From assembly GCF_033118175.1 (NCBI RefSeq), contig NW_026870906.1, positions 744,001-808,000 of the forward strand: a DNA stretch of 64,000 nt, given 5' to 3'. Made by a program: the position numbers and the translations under genes. Source of the stretch: Dama dama. Taxonomy: Eukaryota; Chordata; Mammalia; Artiodactyla; Cervidae. How positions within the stretch are numbered: position 1 is the first letter of the stretch; the number at the start of each line of letters is the position of its first letter. Below the pieces are notes generated by a model that searched no databases, was not told the origin of the DNA, and saw only the letters and a program-made list of their open reading frames with translations. Below, in pieces: positions 13,681 to 25,649 of this stretch.

Positions 13681-16600
13681 ACCATTTCATGCTACTCATA
13701 TTTTTCACATCTTTTCATGCTCCTCATATTTTTGACACCTTTTAAAAGTCTTCATATTTTTCACACCGTTTCATGCTCTTTATATTTTCACACCATTTCA
13801 TGTTGCTCGTATTTTTCAGACCTTTTCATGCTCCTACTATTTTTCCTACCTTTTCATGCTCCTCGTATTTTTCTCACATTTCCTTTCACATCGTATTTTT
13901 CACAGCTTTTCATGCTCCTCATATTTTTCACACCTTTTCATGCTCCTCGTATTTTTCACACCCATTCATGCTCCTTGTATTTTTCAGACCTTTTCATGCT
14001 CTTCGTATTTTTCACACCTTTTCATGCTCCTCATATTTTTGAAACCTTTTCATGTTCCTCATATTTATCACACCGTTTCATACTCCTCATATTTTTCACA
14101 CCTTTTCATGCTCATCGTATTTTTCAAACCTTTTCATGCTCCTCATATTTTTCAGACATTTTCATGCTCCTAGTATTGTTCACACCTTTTCATGCTCCTC
14201 GTTTTTTTCACACCTTTTCATATTCCTCGTATTTTTCACACCTATTCATGCTCCTTGTATTTTTCAGACCTTTTCGTGCTCTTCATATTTTTCACAGCAT
14301 TTCATGCTTTTGCATTTTTAACACCGTTTCAAGCTCCTCGTATTTTTCACACCTTGTCATGCACTTTGTATTTTTCAAACCTTTTCATGCTCTTTGTATT
14401 TTTCACAACTTTTCATGCTTTTCATAATTTTTCACACCTTTTCATTGTCTTTGTATATTTCACACCAGTCATGCTCTTTGTATTTTTCACACCTTTTCAA
14501 GCTCTTCATACTTTTAAAACCATTTCATGCTCTTCATATTTTTCACAACTTTTCATGCTCTTCATATTTTTTACATATTTCATGCTTCTCATATTTTTCA
14601 TACCATTTCATGCTCCTCATATTTTTCACATCTTTTCATGCTCCTCATATTTTTGACACCTTTTGAAGTCTTCATATTTTTCACACCATTTCATGCTCTT
14701 TATATTTTCACACCGTTTCATGTTCCTCGTATTTTTCAGACCTTTTCATGCTCCTACTATTTTTCCCACCTGTTCATGCTCCTTGTATTTTTAGCACATT
14801 TTCTTTCTCATCGTATTTTTCACACCTTTTCATGCTCCTCGTATTTTTCACACCTTTAATGCTCCTCGTATTTTTCACACCTTTACATGCTGTTCGTATT
14901 TTTCAAACCTTTTCATGCTCTTTGAATTTTTCACACATTTTCATGCACTCCGTGTTTTCCACATTTTTTCTTGCTGCTCGTGTTTTTCACACCGTTTCAT
15001 GCTCTTCATATTTTTAACACCGTTTCATGCTCTTCATATTTTCACACCGTTTCATGTTCCTCATATTTTTCACACCTTTTCATGCTTCTCATATTTTTAA
15101 GATCTTTTCATGCTTCTCGTATTTTTCAGACATTTTCATGCTCCTAGTATTTTTCACACGTTTTCATGCACCTCGTAGTTTTCACACCTTTTCATGCTCC
15201 TCATATTTTTCAGACCTTTTCCTGCTCCTCATATTTGCAGACCTTTTCGTACTCCTCATATTTTTCACACCTTTTCATGCTCATCATATATTTCACAACT
15301 TTTCATGCTCTTCATATTATTGACATATTTTAATGCTCCTCATATTTTTCACATCTTTTCATGCTCCTCATATTTTTGACACGTTTAAAAGGTCTTCATA
15401 TTTTTCACACCGTTTCATGATCTTCATATTTTCACACCATTTCATGCTCCTCAAATTTTTTAGACTTTTTCATGCTCCTCATATTTTTCAGACCTTTATA
15501 TGCTCCTCGTATTTTTCACACCTTTTCATGCTCCTCGTGTTTTTCACACCTTTTCATGCTCCTCGTTTTTTTTTCAGACCTTTTCATGCTCCTGTTTTTT
15601 TCACACATTTTCATGCTCCTCGTATTTTTCACACCTTTTCATGCTCCTCGTATTTTTCAGCCCTTTTCATGCTCCTACTATTGTTCACACCTTTTCATGC
15701 TCTTCGTATTTTTCACACATTTTCTTTCTCATCGTATTTTTCACACCTTTTCATGCTCCTTGTATTTTTCACACCTTTTCATGCTCTTCGTATTTTTCAC
15801 ACCTTTTCATGCTCCTCGTATTTTTCAGACCTTTTCATGCTTCTCGTATTTTTCACACCTTTCACGCTACTCGTATTTTTTAGAACTTTTCATGGTCGTC
15901 GTATATTTCAGACCTTTTCGTGCTTCTCGGATTTTTCACATCTTTTCATGCTACTCGTATTTTTCAGACCTTTTCATGCTCCTACTATTGTTCACACCTT
16001 TTCGTGCTCCTCGTATTTTTCACACCTTTTCGTGCTCCTCGTATTTTTCACACCTTTTCATGCTCCTCGTATTTATCACACCATTTCATACTCCTCATAT
16101 TTTTCACACCTTTTCATGCTCCTCATATTTTTCAAACCTTTTCATGCTCCTCGTTTTTTTCAGACATTTTCATGCTCCTAGTATTGTTCACACCTTTTCA
16201 TGCTCCTCGTATTTTTCACACCTATTAATGCTCCTTGTATTTTTCAGACCTTTTCATGCTCTTCGTATTTTTCACAGCATTTCATGCTTTCACATATTTC
16301 ACACCGTTTCATGCTCCTCGTATTTTTCACATGTTTTCATGCACTTTGTATTTTTCAAACCTTTTCATGCTCTTTGTATTTTTCACAACTTTTCATGCTT
16401 TTCATAATTTTTCACACCTTTTCATTGTCTTCGTATATTTCACACCAGTCATGCTCTTTGTATTTTTCACACCTTTTCAAGCTCTTCATACTTTTCAAAC
16501 CATTTCATGCTCTTCATAGTTTTCACAACTTTTCATGCTCTTCATATTTTTTACATATTTCATTCTCCTCATATTTTTCATACCATTTCATGCTCCTCTT

Positions 16601-19600
16601 ATTTTTCACATCTTTTCATGCTCCTCATTTTTTTGACACCTTTTAAAGGTCTTCATATTTTTCACACCGTTTCATGCTCTTTATATTTTCACAACATTTC
16701 ATGTTCGTCGTATTTTTCAGACCTTTTCATGCTCCTACTAGTTTTCCCACCTTTTCATGCTCCTTGTGTTTTTAGCAGATTTTCTTTCTCATCGTATTTT
16801 TCACACCTTTTCATGCTCTTCGTATTTTTCACACCTTTACATGCTCTTCGTATTTTTCACACATTTTCATGCACTTCATGTTTTCCACATTTTTTCATGC
16901 TGCTCGTGTTTTTCACACCGTTTCTTTCTCTTCATATTTTTAACACCATTTCATTCTCTTCATATTTTCACACCTTTTCATGCTCCTCATATTTTTCACA
17001 CCTTTTCATATTCTCATATTTTTCACATCTTTTCATGCTCCTCATATTTTTGACACGTTTAAAAGGTCTTCATATTTTTCACACCGTTTCATGATCTTCA
17101 TATTTTCACACCGTTTCATGCTCCTCAAATTTTTTAGACCTTTTCATGCTCCTCATATTTTTCAGACCTTTATATGCTCCTCGTATTTTTCACACCTTTT
17201 CATGCTCCTCGTGTTTTTCGCACATTTTCTTTCTCATCGTATTTTTCACACCTTTTCATGCTCGTCGTATTTTACAGACCTTTTCATGCTCCTGTTTTTT
17301 TCACACCTTTTCATGCTCCTCGTATTTTCACAACTTTTCATGCTCCTCGTATTTTTCAGACCTTTTCATGCTCCTACTATTGTTCCCACCTTTTCATGCT
17401 CTTCGTATTTTTCGCACATTTTCTTTCTCATCGTATTTTTCACACCTTTTCATGCTCCTTGTATTTTTCACACCTCTTCATGCTCTTCGTATTTTTCACA
17501 CCTTTTCATGCTCCTCATATTTTTCCGACGTTTTCATGCTTCTCGTATTTTTCATACCTTGTCATGCTACTCGTATTTTTTAGAACTTTTCATGCTCCTC
17601 GTATATTTCAGACCTTTTCGTGCTCCTCGGATTTTTCACATCTTTTCATACTCCTCGTATTTTTCAGACCTTTTCATGCTCCTACTATTGTTCACACCTG
17701 TTCGTGCTCCTCGTATTTTTTGCACATTTTCTTTCTCATCGTATTTTTCACACCTTTTCATGCCAGTCGTATTTTTTAGAACTTTTCATGGTCCTCGTAT
17801 ATTTCAGACCTTTTCGTGCTCCTCGGAATTTTCACATCTTTTCATGCTCCTCGTATTTTCAGACCTTTTCATGCTCCTACTATTGTTCACACCTGTTCGT
17901 GCTCCTCGTATTTTTTGCACATTTTCTTTCTCATCGTATTTTTCACACCTTTTCATGCCAGTCGTATTTTTTAGAACTTTTCATGGTCCTCGTATATTTC
18001 AGACCTTTTCGTGCTCCTCGGATTTTTCACATCTTTTCATGCTCCTCGTATTTTACAGAACTTTTCATGCTCCTTGTATTGTTCCCACCTTTTCATGCTC
18101 TTCGTGTTTTTCAAACCTTTTCATGCTCTTCGAATTTTTATACATTTTCATGCTCTTCGTGTTTTTCACACATTTTCATGCTATTCGTGTTTTTTACACT
18201 TTTTCATGCTCCTCATATATTTCACACCTTTTCATGCTCCTCGTATTTTTCACACATTTTCATGCTCCTCGTATTTTTCTGACCTTTACATGCTCCTCAT
18301 ATTTTATAGACCTTTTCATGCTCCACGCATTTTTCAGACCTTTTCATGGTCCTCGTACTTTCAAACCTTTTCGTGCTCCTCGTATTTTTCACACCTTTTC
18401 ATGCTCCATGTATTTTTCACACCTTTTCATGCTCCTCATATATTTCACAACTTTTCATGCTCTTCATATTTTTGACACATTTTCATGCTCCTCCTATTTT
18501 TCATACCGTTTCATGCTCCTCATATTTTTCACATCTTTTCATGGTCCTCATATTTCTGACATGTTTTAAAGGTCTTCATGTTTTTCACACCATTTCATGC
18601 TCTTTATATTTTCACACCGTTTCATGCTCCTCATATTTTTCAGACCTTTATATGCTCCTCGTATTTTTCACACCTTTTCATGCTCTCGTGTTTTTCACAC
18701 CTTTTCATGCTCCTATTATTTTTCACACCTTTTCATGCTCCTCGTATTTTTCGCACATTTTCTTTCTCATCGTATTTTTCAAACCTTTTCATGCTCCTCG
18801 TATTTTACAGAGCTTTTCATGCTCCTTGTTTTTCTCACACCTTTTAATGCTCTACGTATTTTTCACAACTTTTCATGGTCCTCGTATTTTTCAGACCTTT
18901 TCATGCTCCTACTATTTTTCACACCTTTTCATGCTCCTCGTATTTTTCACACCTTTAATGCTCCTCGTATATTTCACACCTTTACTCGCTCTTCGTATTT
19001 TGCAAACCTTTTCATGCTCTTCAAATTTTTCACACATTTACATGCACTTCGTGTTTTCCACAACTTTTCATGCTGCTCGTGTTTTTCACACCATTTCATG
19101 CTCTTCATATTTTTCAGACCGTTTCATGCTCCTCAAATTTTTCTCACCTTTCCATGCTTCTCGTATTTTTCAAACTTTTTCATGCTCCTGTATTTTTCAC
19201 ACTGTTTCCTGCTCTTCATGTTTTTCACACCTATTCATGCTCCTCGTGTTTTTCACAGCTTTTCATGCTCCTCTTTTTTTTCACATCTTTTCATGCTCCT
19301 CGTATTTTTCACACCTTTTCATGCTCCTTATATTTTTCACACCTTTTCAGGCTCCTTATATTTTTGAGACCTTTTCATGCTCTTCGTATTTTTCACACCT
19401 TTTTATGCTCCTCCTGTTTTCCAGACCTTTTCATGCTCCTCGTATTTTTCAGACCTTTTCCTGCTCCTCGTATTTTTGACACCTTTTCATGCTCCTCGTA
19501 TTTTTCAGACCTTTTCATGCTCTTTGTATTTTTCACAGCATTTCATGCTTTCGCATTTTTCACACCGTTTCATGCTCCTCATATTTTTCACACCTTTTCA

Positions 19601-20624
19601 TGCACTTTGTATTTTTCAAACCTTTTCATGCTCTTTGTATTTTTCACAACTTTTCATGCTCCTCGTGTTTTCCAGACCTTTTTATGCTCCTTATATTTTT
19701 CACACCTTTTCATGCTCCTCCTATTTTTCACACCTTTTCATGCTCCTTATATTTTTCACACCTTTTCATACTCCTCGTATTTTTCACACCTTTTCATGAT
19801 CCTCGTATTTTTCACACCTTTTCAGGCTCCTCATATTTTTGAGAACTATTCATGCTCTTCGTATTTTTCACACCTTTTTATACTCCTCCTGTTTTCCAGA
19901 CCTTTTCATGCTCCTCGTATTTTTCAGACCTTTTCATGCTCCTCGTTTTGTTCAGATCTTTTCATGCCTCTCGTATTTTTCAGACCTTTTCATGCTCCTC
20001 GTATTTTTCACAGCTTTTCATTCTCCTCGAATTTTTCAGACCTTTTCATGCTCCTCGTATTTTTCACACATTTTCATGCTCTTTGTGTTTTTCACACCTA
20101 TTCATGCTCCTTATGTTTTTAACACCTTTTCATGCTCCCTATATTTTTCACACCTTTTCAGGCTCCTCATATTTTTGAGACCTTTTCATGTTCTTCGTGT
20201 TTTCACACCTTTTCAAGCTCTTTGTATTTTTCACACGTTTTCATGCTCTTCATATTGTTCACACCTTTTCATGCTCCACGTATGTTTTAGACCTTCTCAT
20301 GCTCCTCGCGTTTTTCAGAACTTTTCATGCTTCTCGTATTTTTCAGACCTTTTCATGCTCCTCGTATTTTTCAGACCTTTTCATGCTCCTCATATTTTTC
20401 AGACCTTTTCATGCTCCTCGTGTTTTGCAGACCTTTTCATGCTCCTCGTATTTTTCAGACCTTTTCATGCTCCTCGTATTTTTGACACCTATTCATGCTC
20501 CTCATATTTTTCAGAACTTTTCGTGCTCCTGGTATTTTTCAGACCTTTTCATGCTCCTCGTATTTTTCAGACCTTTTCATTCCCTTCCTATTTTCAGACC
20601 TTTTTTGCTCCTCATATTTTTCAT
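13681..20624 (+). repeat. Long-range block copy 2 (~6.94 kb)
   Basis: This is the second copy of the block beginning at 7,027. The stretch 20,188-20,717 matches 13,244-13,773 at a constant offset of 6,944, spanning the copy junction, so the blocks are head-to-tail. Near its start copy 2 lacks about 219 bp present in copy 1 (offset falls from 6,654 to 6,435), close to eight monomers. It carries the private 195-bp duplication at about 17.64-18.03 kb. Confidence 0.75.
17638..18033 (+). repeat. 195-bp tandem duplication
   Basis: Two adjacent near-identical segments lie at 195-bp offset. The TGCACATTTTCTTTCTC landmark is at 17,721 and 17,916, and the CATGCCAGTCG variant is in both. The length is seven monomers minus 1 bp, because the second copy has one T fewer in a CGTATTTTC tract. 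It is specific to block copy 2, so it arose after the 6.9-kb duplication. Confidence 0.88.
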
Positions 20625-23600
20625 ACCATTTCATGCTACTCATATTTTTCACATCTTTTCATGCTCCTCATATTTTTGACACCTTTTAAAGGTCTTCTTA
20701 TTTTTCACACCGTTTCATGCTCTTTATATTTTCACACCGTTTCATGTTGCTCGTATTTTTCAGACCTTTTCATGCTCCTACTATTTTTCCTACCTTTTCA
20801 TGCTCCTCGTATTTTTCTCACATTTCCTTTCTCATCGTATTTTTCACACCTTTTCATGCTCCTCGTATTTTTCACACCTTTAATGCTCCTCGTATTTTTC
20901 ACACCTTTACATGCTCTTCGTGTTTTTCAAACCTTTTAATAATCTTCGAATTTTTCACACATTTTCATTCACTTCGTGTTTTCCACATTTTTTCATGCTG
21001 CTCGTGTTTTTCACACCGTTTCATGCTCCTCATATTTTTAACACCGTTTCATGCTCTTCATATTTTCACACCGTTTCATGCTCCTCGTATTTTTCACACC
21101 TTCTCATGCTTCTCGTATTTTTCACACCCTTTCATGCTCCTTGTGTTTTTCAGACCTTTTCATGCTCTTCGTATTTTTCACAGCATTTCATGCTTTCGCA
21201 TTTTTCACACCATTGCATGCTCCTCGTATTTTTCACACCTTTTCATGCACTTCGTATTTTTCAAACCTTTTCATTCTCTTTGTATTTTTCACAACTTTTC
21301 ATGCATTTCATAATTTTTCAGACCTTTTCATGGTCTTCGTAGATTTCACACCAGTCATGCTCTTCGTATTTTTCACACCTTTTCAAGCTCTTCGTACTTT
21401 TCAAACCGTTTCTTGCTCTTCATATTTTTCACATATTTTCATGCTCTAAATATTTTTCACATCTCTTCATGCGCTTCATATTTTTCACATCTTTTCATCC
21501 TCTTCATATTTTTCACAACTTTTCATGCTCTTCATATTTTTTACATATTTCATGCTCCTCATATTTTTCATACCATTTCATGCTCCTCATATTTTTCATA
21601 TCTTTTCATGCTCCTCATATTTTTGACACCTTTTAAAGATCTTCATATTTTTCACACCGTTTCATGCTCTTTATATTTTCACACCGTTTCATGTTCCTCG
21701 TATTTTTCAGACCTTTTCATGCTCCTACTAGTTTTCCCACCTTTTCATGCTCCTTGTGTTTTTAGCAGATTTTCTTTCTCATCGTATTTTTCACACCTTT
21801 TCATGCTCCTCGTATTTTTCACACCTTTAATGCTCCTCGTATTTTTCACACCTTTACATGCTCTTCGTATTTTTCAAGCTTTTCATGCTCTTCGAATTTT
21901 TCACACATTTTCATGCACTTCGTGTTTTCCACATTTTTTCATGCTGCTCGTGTTTTTCACAACGTTTCATGCTCTTCATATTTTTAACACCGTTTCATGC
22001 TCTTCATATTGCTCACACCTTTTCATGCTCCACATATTTTTCAGAACTTTCATGCTCCTCGTGTTTTTCAGAACCTTTCATGCTCCTCATATTTTTCAGA
22101 CCTTTTCATGCTCCTCGTATTTTTTAGACCTTTTCATGCTCCTCGTGTTTTTCAGAACTTTTCATGCTCCTCGTATTTTTCACACCTTTTCATGCTCCTC
22201 GTATTTTTCACACCGTTTCATGCACTTTGTATTTTTCCAACCTTTTCATGCTCTTTGTATTTTTCACAACTTTTCACGCTCTTCATACTTTTCAAACCAT
22301 TTCATGCTCTTCATATTTTCACATCTTTTCATGCTCTTCATATTTTACACACCGTTTCATGCTCTTCATATTTTTCACAACTTTTCATGCTCTTCATATT
22401 TTTTACATATTTCATGCTCCTCATATTTTTCATACCATTTCATGCTCCTCATATTTTTCACATCTTTTCATGCTCCTCATATTTTTGACACCTTTTAAAG
22501 GTCTTCATATTTTTCACACCGTTTCATGTTCCTCGTATTTTTCAGACCTTTTCATGCTCCTACTAGTTTTCCCACCTTTTCATGCGCCTCGTATTTTTAG
22601 CACATTTTCTTTCTGATCGTATTTTTCGCACCTTTTCATGCTCCTCGTATGTTTCACACCTTTAATTCTCCTCGTATTTTTCACACCTTTAAATGCTCTT
22701 CGTATTTTTCAAACCTTTTCATGCTCTTCATATTTTTCACACATTTTCATGCACTTCGTTGTTTTCACACCTTTTCATTCTCCTCATATTTTCAGACCTT
22801 TTCATACTCCTCGTATTTGCAGACCTTTTCGTACTCCTCGTGTTTTTCACACCATTTCATGCTCCTCATATATTTCACAACTTTTCATGCTCTTCATATT
22901 ATTGACATATTTTAATGCTCCTCATATTTTTCCCATCTTTTCATGCTCCTCATATTTTTGACACGTTTAAAAGGTCTTCATATTTTTCACACTGTTTCAT
23001 GATCTTCATATTTTCACACCGTTTCATGCTCTTCAAATTTTTTAGACCTTTTCATGCTCCTGTTTTTTTCACACCTTTTCATGCTCCTCGCAGTTTTCAC
23101 ACCTTTTCATGCTCCTCGTATTTTTCAGACCTTTTCATGCTCCTAATATTGTTCACACCTTTTCATGCTTCTCGTATTTTTCGCACATTTTCTTTCTCAT
23201 CGTATTTTTCACACCTTTTCATGCTCCTTGTATTTTTCACACCTTTTCATGCTCTTCGTACTTTTCACACCTTTTCATGCTCTTCGTATTTTTCCCACCT
23301 TGTCATGCCAGTCGTATTTTTTAGAACTTTTCATGGTCCTCGTATATTTCAGACCTTTACATGCTCCTCGGATTTTTCACATCTTTTCATGCTCCTCGTA
23401 TTTTACAGACCTTTTCATGCTCCTTGTATTGTTCCCACCTTTTCATGCTCTTCGTGTTTTTCAAACCTTTTCATGCTCTTCGAATTTTTATACATTTTCA
23501 TGTTCTTCGTGTTTTTCACACATTTTCATGCTCTTCGTGTTTTTTTACAATTTTTCATGCTCCTCATATATTTCACACCTTTTCATGCTCCTCGTATTTT

Positions 23601-24303
23601 TCACACCTTTTCATGCTCCTCGTATTTTTCTGACCTTTACATGCTCCTCATATTTTATAGACCTTTTCATGCTCCTCATATTTTTCAGATCTTTTCATGG
23701 TCCTCGTACTTTCAGACCTTTTTGTGCTCCTCGTATTTTTCACACCTTTTCATGCTTCTCATATATTTAACAACTTTTCATGCTCTTCATATTTTTGACA
23801 CATTTTCATGCTCCTCCTATTTTTCATACCGTTTCATGCTCCTTATATTTTTCACATCTTTTCATGGTCCTCATATTTCTGACACGTTTTTAAGGTCTTC
23901 ATGTTTTTCACACCGTTTCATGCTCTTTATATTTTCACACCGTTTCACGCTCCTCACATTTTTTAGACCGTTTCATGCTCCTCATATTTTTCAGACCTTT
24001 ATATGCTCCTCGTATTTTTCACACCTTTTCATGCTTCTCATATATTTAACAACTTTTCATGCTCTTCATATTTTTGACACATTTTCATGCTCCTCCTATT
24101 TTTCATACCGTTTCATGCTCCTTATATTTTTCACATCTTTTCATGGTCCTCATATTTCTGACACGTTTTTAAGGTCTTCATGTTTTTCACACCGTTTCAT
24201 GCTCTTTATATTTTCACACCGTTTCACGCTCCTCACATTTTTCAGACGATTTCATGCTCCTCATATTTTTGACACCTTTTTATCTCTTCATGTTTTTCAC
24301 AGA
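20625..24303 (+). repeat. Long-range block copy 3, partial (~3.7 kb), ending at the A/B switch
   Basis: It starts with the same landmark as copies 1 and 2. Its first few hundred bases resemble copy 1 more than copy 2, because the eight-monomer segment missing from copy 2 is present. Internal order is rearranged: the segment with TTTACATATTTCATG appears twice, near 21.54 and 22.40 kb. It ends in a 279-bp tandem duplication and then meets domain B, so it is truncated relative to the earlier copies. Confidence 0.7.
23727..24284 (+). repeat. 279-bp tandem duplication at the end of domain A
   Basis: Copy 1 is about 23,727-24,005 and copy 2 about 24,006-24,284. CATGCTTCTCATATATTTAA occurs in both at 279-bp offset, followed by identical order through CGTTTTTAAGGTC and CACGCTCCTCACATT. 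Ten monomers minus 1 bp. The copies look identical by eye for about 235 bp and then diverge near 24,241, just before the switch to domain B. Confidence 0.9.
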
Positions 24304-24400
24304 TTTTCAGGCTCTTCAATTTTTTGAACACCGCTTCATGCTACTCCTATTTTTCAGACCGTTATAGCCTCCTCATATTTTTGACACCATTTGAAGCTCT
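24241..24400 (+). other. Junction between domain A and domain B
   Basis: The last domain A style monomers end near 24,300 with a CACAGA tail. The first b-type monomer (TTTTCAGGCTCTTC, tail GAACACC) starts at 24,304, a c-type monomer follows, and the first a-type GAAGCTCTTC is near 24,391. From there the tetramer order holds. No unique DNA, target-site duplication or inversion is visible at the junction. Confidence 0.85.
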
Positions 24401-25636
24401 TCATATTTTTCACACCTTTTCAGGGTCTTCATGTTTTTGAACACCGCTTCATGCTCCTCCTAATTTTCAGACCATTTCATGTTCCTCATATTTTTGACAC
24501 CTTTTAAGCTCTTCATATTTTTAACACATTTTCAGGTTCTTCATGTTTTTCAACACCGCTTCATGCTACTCGTATTTTTCAGACCGTTTCATGCTCGTCA
24601 TAATTTTGACACGATTTGAAGCCCTTCATATTTTTCACACCTTTCAGACTCTTCATGTTTTTGAACACCGTTTCATGCTCCTCCTATTTTTCAGACCATT
24701 TCATGCTCCTCATAATTTTGACACCTTTTAAGCTCTTCATATTTTTAACACATTTTCAGGCTCTTCAAGATTTGGAACACCGCTTCATGTAACTCCTATT
24801 TTAGACACCATTTGAAGCTGTTCATATTTTTCACACCATTTCAGGCTCTTCATGTTTCTGAACACCGTTTCATGCTACTCATATTTTTACATATTTTGAA
24901 ACTCTTCATATTTTTCACACCTTTTCAGGCGCTTCAGGTTTTCAACACCGTTTCATGCTCCTAATATTTTTCAGACCGTTTCATGCTCCTCATATTTTTG
25001 ACACCTTTTGAAGCTCTTCATATTTTTCACACCTTTTCAGTATCTTCAAGTTTTTGAACGCCGCTTCATGCTCCTCATATTATTCACACCTTCTGAAGCT
25101 CTTCATATTTTTCACACATTTTCAGGCTCTTCATGTTTTTCAACACCACTTCATGCTCCTCCTATTTTTCAGACCGTTTCATGCTCCTCATATTTTTGAC
25201 ACCTTTTGAAGCTCTTCATATTTTACACACCTTTTCGGGCTCTTCATGTCTTTGAACACGACTTCATTCTCGCCTTTTTTTCAGACCGTTTCATGCTCCT
25301 CATATTTTTCACACCTTTTCAGGCTCTTAATGATTTTGAACACCGTTTCATTTTCCTCCTATTTTTCAGACCATTTCATGCTCCTCATATTTTTGACACC
25401 TTTTGAAGCGCTTCATATTTTTCACATGTTTTCAGGATCTTGATGTTTTTGAACACCATTTCATGCTCCTCCTATTTTTCAGACCGTTTCATGCTCTTCA
25501 TGTTTTTCAAGACCGTTTCATGCTCCTCCTATTTTTCAGACCGTTTCATGCACCTCATATTTTCACACGTGTTGAAGCTCTTCAAATTTTGCACACCTTT
25601 TCAGGCTCTTCATGTTTTTGAACACCGTTTCATGCT
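24320..25636 (+). repeat. 1.3-kb segment duplicated at 28,791-30,107 (copy 1)
   Basis: This segment recurs at a constant offset of 4,471 bp. Shared rare variants include CGTTATAGCCTCC, TTTTCAGGGTCTTC, CGGGCTCTTCATGTCTTTG, CTCGCCTTTTTTTC and CACACGTGTTGAAG. The constant offset over 1.3 kb means almost no indel since duplication. Part of it (around 24.54-24.79 kb) also matches about 26.90-27.17 kb. Confidence 0.88.
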
Positions 25637-25649
25637 CCTCCTATTTTTA

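Larger units (their letters stand above)
1..24303 (+). repeat. Satellite domain A: array of 28-bp monomers
   Basis: The whole interval is a head-to-tail array of a 28-bp monomer, at most about 867 copies by length. Reading the + strand, positions 1-4 are TTTT, 5-14 are near CATGCTCCTC, 15-22 are near GTATTTTT or ATATTTTT, and 23-28 are CACACC, CAGACC, CATACC or similar. A consensus copy is about 79% pyrimidine on this strand (13 T, 9 C, 4 A, 2 G) and 39% G+C. Most variation is single-base substitution plus 1-bp changes in T-tract length. I saw no inverted monomer and no inserted unique sequence. No short multimer repeats regularly; order appears only as long duplicated blocks of 0.2-6.9 kb. 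The forward strand is nearly free of stop triplets, which creates long artefactual open frames. Function unknown; by analogy with satellites in general it is probably non-coding heterochromatic DNA. Confidence 0.97.

Noticed and set aside
7000..24303. The 6.9-kb blocks as rDNA-like or gene-containing repeat units
   Set aside because: Their content is entirely 28-bp monomers. No rRNA-like or other unique segment is present.
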